Origin: Gemmatimonadaceae bacterium
GTDB lineage: Bacteria; Gemmatimonadota; Gemmatimonadetes; Gemmatimonadales; Gemmatimonadaceae
Direction of reading: 5' to 3'
Assembly: GCA_025934775.1 (NCBI GenBank)
Contig: JAICWO010000003.1
Span: 62,001 to 126,000 of the forward strand
Length of the DNA stretch: 64,000 bases
The notes under the pieces were generated by a model. It was not told the DNA's origin. It saw only the letters and a program-made list of their open reading frames with translations, and did not search any database. The position numbers and the translations under genes are program-made. Positions 1 to 8,806 of this stretch are shown here, piece by piece. Position 1 is the stretch's first letter, and each line of letters starts with the position of its first letter.

Positions 1-354
1 CCGATTCGCGTCGAGCTGAAGGCGCTCACCGAACAGGATTTCATCCGCATCATGACGGAGCCCGAGAACGCGCTCACCAAGCAGTACGCCGCGCTCGTCG
101 AGGCGGACGGCGCGTCGCTCACGTTCACCGAAGACGGAATCGCTGAGATCGCGCGGATCGCCGCGCTGGTCAACGAGCGCATGGAGAACATCGGTGCGCG
201 CCGGCTGCACACGGTGATGACGACGCTGCTCGAGGACGTGTTGTTCGATCTCCCCGACCGCGGCACCACGGCGATCAGGATCGACGCCGCCGCCGTCCGC
301 GACCGTCTCAAGGCGATCGTGGAGGACGAGGACCTGCGGAAGTACATTCTGTAA
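1..354 (+). CDS. hslU: HslU, C-terminal part (ATPase subunit of HslUV protease), 5' truncated by window edge
   Basis: The reading frame is open from base 1 to the TAA at 352-354 and encodes about 117 residues. The segment [20 protein letters not shown] followed by a C-terminus ending in KYIL is the sensor-2 region and tail of HslU (ClpY). In this family the C-terminal tail docks into the HslV peptidase ring and activates it, and the whole machine unfolds and degrades cytoplasmic proteins. The Walker motifs and the I domain lie upstream of the window. argF follows after 96 bp containing a long inverted repeat, so the two are probably separate transcription units. Identification is firm; only the last quarter or so of the protein is visible. 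Confidence 0.93.
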   Translation, partial: PIRVELKALTEQDFIRIMTEPENALTKQYAALVEADGASLTFTEDGIAEIARIAALVNERMENIGARRLHTVMTTLLEDVLFDLPDRGTTAIRIDAAAVRDRLKAIVEDEDLRKYIL

Positions 355-359
355 GTGCT

Positions 360-430
360 GAGAGGGGAGAGTGGAGAGAAGAGAGTGGCGGCGCGCGTCG
401 CCCGCTCTCTCCTCTCCACTCTCGACTCTC
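360..430. repeat. AG/CT-rich inverted repeat between hslU and argF
   Basis: A purine-rich left arm (360-385, made of gagagg and gagagtgg words) is nearly complementary to a pyrimidine-rich right arm (405-430, ctctcctctccactctcg), with a GC-rich loop of about 19 nt between. It could fold as a long stem after hslU. There is no T-run, so it is not a classic intrinsic terminator. The right arm continues as CT-rich sequence almost to the argF start codon, where no Shine-Dalgarno sequence is visible. A very similar CT-rich leader precedes the isocitrate dehydrogenase gene at 40716. Confidence 0.6.
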
Positions 431-450
431 GACTCTCCAATCTCCATCAC

Positions 451-1359
451 ATGCCCACCAACTTCCTCGCCATCCCCGACTTCTCGCGCGACGAGCTGGA
501 ATCGCTCTTCGAGCTTGCGGAGCGCATGCGCGACGGCACGTACGACAAGAAGCCGCTCGCGGGCAAGTCGCTCGCGATGATTTTCATGAAAGCGTCGACG
601 CGCACCCGCGTCTCGTTCGAGGTCGGAACGTACCAGCTCGGCGGACATGCGCTCTTCCTCTCGCCGCGCGACGTGCAGCTCGGGCGCGGCGAGCCGATCG
701 CCGATACGGCGCGCGTGCTCTCGCGGTACGTGGATGGCATCATGATTCGCACGTTCGCGCATCACGACATCGAAGAGCTCGCGAAGTACTCCGACGTGCC
801 GGTGATCAACGGTCTCACCGACATGCTCCATCCCTGTCAGATCCTCGCCGATCTGCTCACGGTGCGCCAACATCTCGGCGACGTCACGAAGCAGAAGTAC
901 GCGTGGATCGGCGACGGGAACAACATGGCGAATTCGTGGATCAACGCCGCGTACCGCTTTGGCTTCGATCTCACCATCGCGTGCCCGCAGGGCTACGAGC
1001 CGGCGGATCACCTGCTCGAGCGCGCGCAGAAGGTCGCGAAGGTGCGGATCGTGCGCGATCCGATGGAAGCGGTGGCCGGCGCCACGGTGGTGAACACCGA
1101 CGTCTGGGCGTCGATGGGGCAGGAGCAGGAGCAGAAGGACCGCGAGCGCGCGTTCGCCGGCTACACCGTGAGTCCGGCCCTCATGAAGCGCGCGGACAAG
1201 GACGCGATCTTCCTCCATTGCCTGCCGGCGCATCGCGGCGAGGAAGTGCTCGATGAAGTGATCGAAGGGCCGCAGAGCAAAGTGTGGGACGAAGCCGAGA
1301 ATCGCTTGCACATCCAGAAGGCGATCATGGCCGTGCTGATCGGCGGTGAGACGCTGTGA
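451..1359 (+). CDS. argF: Ornithine carbamoyltransferase
   Basis: Transfers the carbamoyl group of carbamoyl phosphate to ornithine to give citrulline, in arginine biosynthesis in the cytoplasm. The 302-residue product has the family landmarks in order: the carbamoyl-phosphate loop KASTRTRVSFE (about residues 47-57), HPCQILADLLT, the WIGDGNNMANSW stretch, the D-x-W-x-SMGQE motif (NTDVWASMGQE) of the ornithine-binding loop, and HCLPAHRGEEV. Its length is normal for the family. The ATG at 451 gives the usual N-terminus (NFLAIPDFSRDEL). The longer in-frame extension back to 355 runs through the inverted repeat and is not credible. The stop overlaps the GTG start of the next gene by 4 nt (GTGA), so the two are probably translationally coupled. 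Confidence 0.95.
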   Translation: MPTNFLAIPDFSRDELESLFELAERMRDGTYDKKPLAGKSLAMIFMKASTRTRVSFEVGTYQLGGHALFLSPRDVQLGRGEPIADTARVLSRYVDGIMIRTFAHHDIEELAKYSDVPVINGLTDMLHPCQILADLLTVRQHLGDVTKQKYAWIGDGNNMANSWINAAYRFGFDLTIACPQGYEPADHLLERAQKVAKVRIVRDPMEAVAGATVVNTDVWASMGQEQEQKDRERAFAGYTVSPALMKRADKDAIFLHCLPAHRGEEVLDEVIEGPQSKVWDEAENRLHIQKAIMAVLIGGETL

Positions 1360-1823
1360 TTCCCAAAGTCGGCAAAAAGGCGCCCGACTTCACCGGGCTC
1401 ACCGATGCGAACACGCCGATCACGCTCTCCGAGCTGCGCGGCCACAACGTGGTGTTGTTCTTCTATCCGAAGGACGATACCCCCGGGTGAACCATCGAGG
1501 CGGTCTCGTTTCGAGACGCCTTCCCTCGGTTCGAGGGACTCGATGTGAAAGTCATCGGCGTGAGCCCGGACACCTGGCGCAAGCACCGCAACTTCAAGAA
1601 GAAGTACGAGCTTCCGATGACGCTGATCGCGGACACCGATCACGCGATCGCGGACGCGTACGGCGTATGGGTCGAGAAGGTGTTCTGGGGTCGCAAGTAC
1701 TGGGGCAACGCGCGTACCACGTTCGTGATTGACGGGCGCGGCAAGATCGTGCACGTGTTCACGGACGTCGATCCCAACGGACACGGGGGCGAAGTCGCGA
1801 AAGTCGTCGCCGCGATGAAATAG
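1356..1823 (+). CDS. Bcp/PrxQ-type peroxiredoxin with in-frame TGA at the peroxidatic position (probable selenocysteine)
   Basis: Thiol (here probably selenol) peroxidase of the Bcp family, reducing H2O2 and organic hydroperoxides. Starting at the GTG that overlaps the argF stop (GTGA, with GGTGAG 5 nt upstream), one frame runs 155 codons to TAG at 1821, interrupted only by TGA at 1488-1490 (codon 45). The context FYPKDDTPG-[TGA]-TIEAVSFRD is the Bcp active-site motif, in which that residue is always the peroxidatic Cys. Everything after it is intact: VIGVSPDTWRKHRNF, the DxxHAIADAYGVWVEK region, and the conserved Arg in NARTTFVIDGRG. The protein has no other Cys, so there is no resolving Cys. 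A hairpin of the kind bacteria use as SECIS starts 9 nt after the TGA. Alternatives are a TGC-to-TGA nonsense mutation or a sequencing error; a gene caller would report only a truncated piece from 1545. Confidence 0.8.
1493..1545 (+). promoter_or_regulatory. Putative bacterial SECIS element (three-way junction) just 3' of the in-frame TGA
   Basis: Hairpin A spans 1499-1520: GGC, one bulged G, GTCTCG, a TTT loop, CGAGAC, GCC. If the last loop-closing pair opens, the loop is GTTTC, starting with G, 17 nt after the UGA. Bacterial SECIS elements are known to place an apical loop with a G among its first bases about 16-37 nt after the UGA. Hairpin B (1523-1537) is CCCTC and GAGGG closing a GGTTC loop. 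An outer 7-bp stem, CATCGAG (1493-1499) with CTCGATG (1539-1545), would join both into a three-way junction. The pairings are read directly from the sequence; the SECIS function is inferred. Confidence 0.6.
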
Positions 1824-1855
1824 CGGCATGGAGGGTGCACGACTCGGCCGGCACT

Positions 1856-2416
1856 ATGGCTGATGCACCCGACAAAAATCGTGAGAGCGAAGTTCCGCTC
1901 GAGAAGAAGCTCGAGGATCTCTACAAGCTCATCGACGGCGTCGACGTGGCCTTGCTGACCACGCGGCGCCACGATGGGAGCCTGATCTCGCGCCCGATGC
2001 AGACGCAGCGGCGGACGACGGGCACCGATCTCTGGTTCATGACGAACATGGAGAGCGAGACCTTCGAGGAGCTCGCGCTCGATCCCCACGTGAGCGTCGC
2101 GTACTTCAAGCCGCTCACCGGCGAGTGGGTGAGCGTGAGTGGCCACGCGATTCTCGAACGCGATCGCGACCTGATCGACGCGCTCTATCGCAACGAGTGG
2201 ACGCGCTGGCTCCCCGATCAGGGCGACGGCAAACGGAACGGCGGCCCGCACGATCCACGCATCGCGCTCGTGCTGGTGGAGGCGGACAGCGTCGTGTACT
2301 CGAAGAACGACCACCGACTGCCTCTCCAGCTCTTCGCCGCGGTCAAGGCTCGCGTCACCGGCAAGTCGAACCTGCCCGAGGTGCGCGAGATCGGGCCGGA
2401 AGAGTTGCGGCAGTAG
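1856..2416 (+). CDS. Pyridoxamine 5'-phosphate oxidase-fold protein (general stress protein 26-like)
   Basis: A small flavin-binding split-barrel protein of the PPOX superfamily, closest in pattern to the general stress protein 26 group. No catalytic function can be assigned. The core is visible: KLYKLIDG-like helix (EDLYKLIDGVDVALLTTRRHDG), then SRPMQTQ, LWFMTNMESETFEEL, HVSVAYFKPLTGEWVSVSGHA and a C-terminal segment with W-x-P and ALVLVEADSVVYS. The product is 186 residues from ATG 1856. An in-frame GTG at 1835 has a GGAGG directly abutting it, too close for an ideal ribosome site, so the start is uncertain by 7 codons. It lies 32 bp after the peroxiredoxin and probably belongs to the same unit, which would make this a small stress-response group. 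A bidirectional terminator follows. Confidence 0.82.
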   Translation: MADAPDKNRESEVPLEKKLEDLYKLIDGVDVALLTTRRHDGSLISRPMQTQRRTTGTDLWFMTNMESETFEELALDPHVSVAYFKPLTGEWVSVSGHAILERDRDLIDALYRNEWTRWLPDQGDGKRNGGPHDPRIALVLVEADSVVYSKNDHRLPLQLFAAVKARVTGKSNLPEVREIGPEELRQ

Positions 2417-2463
2417 CCGCGCGGCTGGCCCGCAATCGAACCGCGGAGATCGCGGCGAAAATG

Positions 2464-2506
2464 GCAAACGGCACCGGAATGCATGCTGGATTCCGGTGCC
2501 GTTTGC
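2464..2506. terminator. Perfect 17-bp stem, bidirectional terminator between convergent genes
   Basis: The arm GCAAACGGCACCGGAAT (2464-2480) is exactly complementary to 2490-2506, with a 9-nt loop. It lies between the PPOX gene (+) and the metalloprotease (-), which are convergent. No long T-run follows on either strand, so it may be a stabilising or weak intrinsic terminator. Confidence 0.75.
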
Positions 2507-2552
2507 GCGTTCACACCTCTGCGTTCTCCGCGACCTCCGCGGTAAGACCTGG

Positions 2553-5156
2553 CTACTTCTTCGGTTCGAGAATCTCCCCGATCCGATGATCCGCCGCCTC
2601 GAGGTGGTCGCGCGTCTCCGCGTTGGCCGACTTCGCGATCGCCGAGCGGATGCTCGAGCGCAGCGAGATCAGACTGCCGCGGAGCTCGGACTTCGCATCC
2701 TCGGAGAGGGGCTCGGCACGGCCGCCGAACGCACCGCCACGGCCGCCGCCGCCCGGCGCGGCACTCGCCGCCGGAGGATTGAGCTTCTCGTCGATGACGT
2801 GCAGGTAATCATCCTGCAGCGCGCGGCGATACGCGTCGATCTTCGGCGCGCCGCTGTAGACCTCGGACCACAGACCGCGGTTGAGATCCGTGAGCATGTC
2901 GTTGAGCGTGTACGCGTCGCTCGGGCTCTTGGCCGTCGCCTCTTCGTCGAGCATCCGGTTGAGCCGCCCATCCTGCAGGAGCGACGTGAGCACGCGCTGC
3001 TGCGCGCCGTTGATCCGGGTGATCATCCCCGGCGCTTCGGTGCGCGCCTCGATGTCCGGCCGGATCAGGTACGTCGGCGTCTTGAACACACTGTCATTCA
3101 AGAACTTTACAGCACCCTTCTGCTCCGCGCGCGTCGTCGGCACGTACACGGGGCCGGTCTCGCTCCCCGACTTGTAGTGCACCGAGCCGCCGCCGACCAC
3201 CGTCACCACGTGCCCGGCCTCGGTCGCCCACTGGCCCACCACGCGATTGTAGAGGTTGAGCAGGAGCTCGTTGTCGTGCATCGGCTGCGTGCCCGTGCTC
3301 TGCACGTAGTTCATGACGCGGGCGATGTTCTTGAACCCGAGGCCCGTCGACTTGACCGGGTTGGCGTCGCCGACCGCCTCGTTCAGCGTGCCGTACTGGC
3401 CGAACGCGTTGTTCACCGAGAAGCGATACCACGGAATGCTGTCGCCCATCTCGGTCCACTTCTCGAGCGTCGGGATCTCGGCTTCCGTCGAGTTCGCGCC
3501 CGGAATCGGCTTGTAGCCCCACATGATCGTGTACTTGTCCCACGGACCGACGCGCGGAATCATGTACTGCAGCGGGATGTGATCCTCGGGCTGCGCCACG
3601 TAGTTCATGCGCGAGTAGTCCATGATGCTCGGGCTCGAGCCCATCTTCGCCACCCACGTCGGGCTGCGCACGCTGTCCGCCGGGTACGTCGAGCTGCCGA
3701 TCTGGTCGTGCTGCAGACCGATCGTGTGTCCGATCTCGTGCGCGACGCCGAACTCGAGGAGCCGGCCCATGAGCGAATCGGGGAACGGCATCATCCGCGC
3801 GCGCGGATCCACCTGCGCCGCCTGCGCGAAGTACCAGTACTGCATCAGCTCGATCAGGTTGTGGAAGATGCGCGACGAGCCGTTGAGGATCTCACCCGTG
3901 CGCGGATCGCTGACGTGCGGGCCGACCGAGTTCTCGACCGTCGACGGCAGCCAGCGCACCATCGTGTGCCGGATGTCTTCCGCCGACCAATCGGGATCGT
4001 TCTTCGGGACTTCGCCCGGAATGATGCCGTCCTTGAAGCCGGCGGCCTCGAATGCGGGCTGCCAGTCGAGGATCGCCTTCTTGATCCATGGCTTCCACTG
4101 ATCCGGCGTGCCCGGGTCGACGTAGTAGACGATCGGCTTCTTCGGGTAGCAGAGATTGCCGTCCATGCGATCCGAGCACTCGAGGCGCCAGCGCGTGATG
4201 TACTGCTTCGGCTCCGCGATCTGCTCGGGCGAGCTGAAATCGACCGTACGCACCGTGAAGAAGCCGATGCGCTCGTCCGCGCGGCGCGGCTGCATCGGAT
4301 GCTCCGGCAGGCGCACGATGCTCCAGTGGCCGACGACACTTTGCGCCGCCTCGGCGCCGCCGCGGCCGCCGCCGGCGGGAGCGCCGCCACGGCCGCCGCC
4401 TGCGGCTGCCGGCGTGCCGGTCTGCGTCGCCTCGACCTCGACGTTGTCGGGGAAGGGGACCGCGCTCTCGATGTACGACCGGCTCGGATCGATGCCGTTC
4501 GGGCCCGTCGTGCGGATCGCGGCGATCTCGGGGATGTTCGTCGTGAACAGCCGCGTCACGTCGATCACCGCGGCGCTGTCGGGGCCGTACGCCTCGACGT
4601 TGAACATCGCGATGATTGGACCGTTGTTCGAGTTCTCGACGTTCTGATAGATATCCTTCGTGGTGTCCGCCGTGATCGCGAACGACGGCGAGCGGAGGAT
4701 CACGTGGTTGCCGTTCCGCTCCCAGCGCAGCGTCCGTTCGCCGAACTCGTCGCCGGCGTATTCGCCGAAATCGCCGCCTGTGCGGTTCGGATTCTGTGCC
4801 GCGGCGCGGGCGTACCGGCCCACGATCAGCTCATCCTTGTTCAGCTCCCGGGCGGGAATCTCGAACAGGAGTCGATCGCCGACGCGGTGCACGATGAACA
4901 TGCCGCGGCGCGTCTTGGCCGCGCGCGTGACCACGCGATTGTAGGGTTGCGGCTCCGCGGTCGCCGCGCCTTGGGCGCCGCCGCGGCCGCCGCCGAATCC
5001 GCGGCCGCCAACCGCCGTGTCTTGCGTCGGCGTCTGGCTACCGCGGCCCGGGAAGATGGTCTGTGCTGGAGCAGGAGTGGGCGCCGGCTGCGGCGCGGGT
5101 TTGGAGCACGCCGCGAGCGCCGCCGCGGCGATGACCGGTGCTATGCGCTTCTTCAT
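2553..5156 (-). CDS. Exported zinc-dependent metalloprotease (HExxHxxGxxH), probable lipoprotein
   Basis: An 867-residue cell-envelope protease of the bacterial family carrying DUF5117/DUF5118-type regions before a zincin domain. The N-terminus is a lipoprotein signal ([17 protein letters not shown], lipobox LAAC). The metzincin signature [11 protein letters not shown] is complete at residues 473-483, with His473, His477 and His483 as zinc ligands and Glu474 as general base. A downstream [16 protein letters not shown] segment would supply the Met-turn. Three Gly/Arg-rich patches (near residues 50-62, about 260 and about 810) interrupt the fold. Substrate unknown; the family probably degrades extracellular or periplasmic peptides. 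It is followed on the same strand by nothing and preceded by the cholesterol oxidase, 91 bp upstream. The fully open antisense frame is a GC-bias artefact. Confidence 0.9.
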   Translation of the reverse strand: MKKRIAPVIAAAALAACSKPAPQPAPTPAPAQTIFPGRGSQTPTQDTAVGGRGFGGGRGGAQGAATAEPQPYNRVVTRAAKTRRGMFIVHRVGDRLLFEIPARELNKDELIVGRYARAAAQNPNRTGGDFGEYAGDEFGERTLRWERNGNHVILRSPSFAITADTTKDIYQNVENSNNGPIIAMFNVEAYGPDSAAVIDVTRLFTTNIPEIAAIRTTGPNGIDPSRSYIESAVPFPDNVEVEATQTGTPAAAGGGRGGAPAGGGRGGAEAAQSVVGHWSIVRLPEHPMQPRRADERIGFFTVRTVDFSSPEQIAEPKQYITRWRLECSDRMDGNLCYPKKPIVYYVDPGTPDQWKPWIKKAILDWQPAFEAAGFKDGIIPGEVPKNDPDWSAEDIRHTMVRWLPSTVENSVGPHVSDPRTGEILNGSSRIFHNLIELMQYWYFAQAAQVDPRARMMPFPDSLMGRLLEFGVAHEIGHTIGLQHDQIGSSTYPADSVRSPTWVAKMGSSPSIMDYSRMNYVAQPEDHIPLQYMIPRVGPWDKYTIMWGYKPIPGANSTEAEIPTLEKWTEMGDSIPWYRFSVNNAFGQYGTLNEAVGDANPVKSTGLGFKNIARVMNYVQSTGTQPMHDNELLLNLYNRVVGQWATEAGHVVTVVGGGSVHYKSGSETGPVYVPTTRAEQKGAVKFLNDSVFKTPTYLIRPDIEARTEAPGMITRINGAQQRVLTSLLQDGRLNRMLDEEATAKSPSDAYTLNDMLTDLNRGLWSEVYSGAPKIDAYRRALQDDYLHVIDEKLNPPAASAAPGGGGRGGAFGGRAEPLSEDAKSELRGSLISLRSSIRSAIAKSANAETRDHLEAADHRIGEILEPKK

Positions 5157-5247
5157 TATGGAGTTGGGAGGAGGAGGGATTCGTACTACAACGTTCTGAA
5201 GCTGTCTTCCGTTGCGGCCCGGCGCAATTGGGGACGCGCGGGCCTCC

Positions 5248-6957
5248 TCAAGCGTTCACGAACAACGTGTCGAGGAGCGAGTTGGTGAACAGACCGGCGG
5301 CGTCGTACTTCGCGAGGATCGCGACTTCGGCGTCCCAGTCGTCGCCGGCCGCACGGCCGGTGGTCATCCCTTCGCGAATCGATTGCAGGACCGTCGCATT
5401 CGTCCACGCCCCGGAGCTCGAGTACGCCCACCCCTTCGACCACTCGGGCAGCACCTTGGCGTACGTCCCGGAATAGTTCTGATAGATCCAGGTCTCCAGC
5501 GTCGTGTAGAAGTCGTCCGACGCGGGCGTCCCGGGCAGCGTCAATACGTCGAACCAGACGGCGACGTCCCAGCCGTTCGCCACGTCGTCGCTGCCTTGCG
5601 CCAGCGCGGAGATGATCGGACGTCCGGCATTCTTGGCCGCGACCTGATCAGGCGCGTCGAGCGCCGTCACGCGAATCTCGAGCGGGGCGTTCACCGGGTA
5701 CTGGTTCTTGCTCTGGTACGCGGTCAGCAGCTCGGTGAATTTATTTGTGAACTCGTAGACGGCGCGCTGCGCGTCGCCGCGCTTCATGTGGATCGCGTAG
5801 CCGTTGGCCGTCACGCGAAGCGTCGTGTCCTTCACGTAGAGCAGCGTGTTTTTCGACGGACCCCAGATGTCGCTCACGCCGGAGAGTCCGATCGCGAGCT
5901 GCGTGAAGCCGATCATGAACTCGCCGAGCTTGGGCGTCAGGTTGCCGGCGCCCTGCGCGATCAGCTTGATGAGCACCGTCACCCAGTCCGGCAGGTTGTC
6001 GGAGAATGCGTAGTTGTAGGGTGCGTTGACGACCGTGGATCCCGACGGCTGCTTTGGCGCGTTGGTCCACACCTTGAGCCATGAGGTGTTCGTGAACGGA
6101 TACCAGATCACCTCCACGCGTCCCGACGCGGAGAGGTAGGCGCCAAGGCTCTGCGCCGGCGGCGTCGCGCTGGGCTGCGCGAACAGCGTTGTGTTGGGAA
6201 TGTTCGTGAAACTCTGGCAGCGCAGGTTGTAGTTGTCCACGAGCTGCAGCGTCGCGTCGACGATCAGCGCGCGTCCCGCGTGCGTCAGCAGCGCCGTCAT
6301 GTCTGACTCGCCGCGCGTGAACGTGCGGACGGTGTACGCGTTCGGCGTCGACGACGACGGATCCGTCACGACCGCGGTGAGCGCGAGGATCTGGTTGCTG
6401 AGCGAGCCGTAGCTGATCGGCAGCTGGTCGCCTGGCACCGGGATCGCCGTGCCGTGCGCGTCGATCGCCAGGACGCCGCCCACGGTGAGATGCCCCGGCG
6501 CCGGCGTGTGCGCGAACGCGTAGCCCGGCGCCGCGCCCGAGCCGCCGGGCTGCAGCTCGAGGAAGGTGAGCAACTGGTCCATCGTGGCGCCGGTCTGCGC
6601 CTTCGCCTGCGCCGGCTGACCGTTCTCCGCCGGGAGGAACGTGATCTGGTTCATGTACTTCGTGAAATCCACGAGCAGGATCTTCGCGAACGCTTGCGTA
6701 TCCTCGGTCACGGTCAGTGGCGACCAGCCGTGCATGATCCCGCGAGCGCGCACCTGGTAGCCTGCCTGCGTCGCCCAGTTGCAGACGGCGACCACGTCGT
6801 CCGTGGTCTTGGGCGCGCACGTCCAGAGCAGCGGGACGTTGATCGTCCACGACCAGTTGAGATAGGGCTGGAGACTGACTTCGATGGTTGGCGGGAAATT
6901 CGCGGGGGCGAGCGTGTTCATGGCGTGAGGGTGTGCGGGGAGCGTGGAATGGGCCAT
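5248..6957 (-). CDS. Cholesterol oxidase, class II (VAO-type, covalent FAD)
   Basis: A flavoenzyme that oxidises and isomerises 3-beta-hydroxysterols to 3-keto-4-ene sterols with O2. The sequence follows the Brevibacterium class II enzyme along its length: [18 protein letters not shown], the [12 protein letters not shown] motif, [52 protein letters not shown] and the [13 protein letters not shown]-terminal region. His76 in RGIMHGW corresponds to the histidine that holds FAD covalently in that enzyme. The substrate-binding domain occupies roughly residues 230-560. No signal peptide is evident, so export is unclear. The start may be the first ATG or the one 12 codons later (MNTLAP). Sterol and hopanoid-like alcohols are both conceivable substrates; class assignment is firm, substrate is not. 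Confidence 0.88.
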   Translation of the reverse strand: MAHSTLPAHPHAMNTLAPANFPPTIEVSLQPYLNWSWTINVPLLWTCAPKTTDDVVAVCNWATQAGYQVRARGIMHGWSPLTVTEDTQAFAKILLVDFTKYMNQITFLPAENGQPAQAKAQTGATMDQLLTFLELQPGGSGAAPGYAFAHTPAPGHLTVGGVLAIDAHGTAIPVPGDQLPISYGSLSNQILALTAVVTDPSSSTPNAYTVRTFTRGESDMTALLTHAGRALIVDATLQLVDNYNLRCQSFTNIPNTTLFAQPSATPPAQSLGAYLSASGRVEVIWYPFTNTSWLKVWTNAPKQPSGSTVVNAPYNYAFSDNLPDWVTVLIKLIAQGAGNLTPKLGEFMIGFTQLAIGLSGVSDIWGPSKNTLLYVKDTTLRVTANGYAIHMKRGDAQRAVYEFTNKFTELLTAYQSKNQYPVNAPLEIRVTALDAPDQVAAKNAGRPIISALAQGSDDVANGWDVAVWFDVLTLPGTPASDDFYTTLETWIYQNYSGTYAKVLPEWSKGWAYSSSGAWTNATVLQSIREGMTTGRAAGDDWDAEVAILAKYDAAGLFTNSLLDTLFVNA

Positions 6958-7164
6958 GCGCGCCGGCGTCGGAGCGGCGAGGGAAGGCGGCGCGGACGTT
7001 TAGAGTTCCGATATTGCACGGTACTCGCGAGTCCGGCGAGCCAGCACAGTGTACGACGATCGGGCTTCCCAGTCCAGGCGGCCAACGTACCACCTCGGGT
7101 CCGCCGGGCCCCGGCCTGGCGGGCGCCCGCGCGGACCATCAAAAGCCGGCGTATATTCATCCCC

Positions 7165-8280
<1,116 letters not shown>

Positions 8281-8287
8281 GCGTGGC

Positions 8288-8806
8288 ATGCGCGTCGCCG
8301 TACTGACGATCTCGGACGCCGGCGCGCGCGGCGAGCGCGAGGACACCTCGGGTGACGCGGCCGAAGCGTGGATCCATGCGCGCGGCTATGACCTGGCCGA
8401 ACGCTGCATCGTGCCCGACGAATCGGGCGAGATTGCGTCAACGCTCGCGGCGTGGTGCGACCGTGGAGTCGCGGATCTCGTGCTCACCACCGGCGGCACC
8501 GGCCTGAGCGCGCGCGACGTGACGCCGGAAGCCACGCGTGCGGTGCTCGAGCGCGAAGCCCCCGGCATCGCCGAGCGCATCCGCGCGCTGTGCATGGCGG
8601 GCTTCCCGCGGGCGGCGCTCTCGCGCGGACTCGCCGGCACGCGTCATAAAACGCTCATTATAAATCTCCCAGGATCCACCGGCGGCGTGCGCGACGGGCT
8701 CGCGGCCATCGAGCCGATCGTCGAACACGCGGTGGCCGTGGTCCGCGGCGCGCCGCTCGACCACGGCCGGAGCGCCCCCGCCAAGCCGGAATCGCCCGCG
8801 CGATGA
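8288..8806 (+). CDS. mog: Molybdopterin adenylyltransferase (MogA/MoaB family)
   Basis: Adenylates molybdopterin before metal insertion by MoeA. Of 172 residues, the core matches the family: VAVLTISDAGARGEREDTSG at the N-terminus, VPDESGEIASTL, the pterin-binding LVLTTGGTGLSARDVTPEAT loop and a late INLPGSTGGVRDGL loop. The C-terminal dozen or so residues are Pro/Ala/Arg-rich and probably disordered. The stop overlaps the start of the sigma54 activator by 4 nt (ATGA). Its partners moeA and mobA are at 56-59 kb in this window, so molybdenum-cofactor genes are scattered. An AT-rich patch (8644-8668) sits at the conserved INLPGS segment. Confidence 0.92.
   Translation: MRVAVLTISDAGARGEREDTSGDAAEAWIHARGYDLAERCIVPDESGEIASTLAAWCDRGVADLVLTTGGTGLSARDVTPEATRAVLEREAPGIAERIRALCMAGFPRAALSRGLAGTRHKTLIINLPGSTGGVRDGLAAIEPIVEHAVAVVRGAPLDHGRSAPAKPESPAR

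Noticed and set aside
1545-1823. A 92-codon 'thioredoxin-like' gene starting at ATG 1545
   Set aside because: It is only the C-terminal part of the peroxiredoxin; the frame continues upstream through TGA 1488 to GTG 1356 with the entire active-site region.
2496-5288. A 930-codon open frame on the plus strand, antisense to the metalloprotease
   Set aside because: It is Arg/Ala/His-rich without domain signal and covers a gene with complete zinc motifs on the other strand. Long antisense frames are expected at this GC content.
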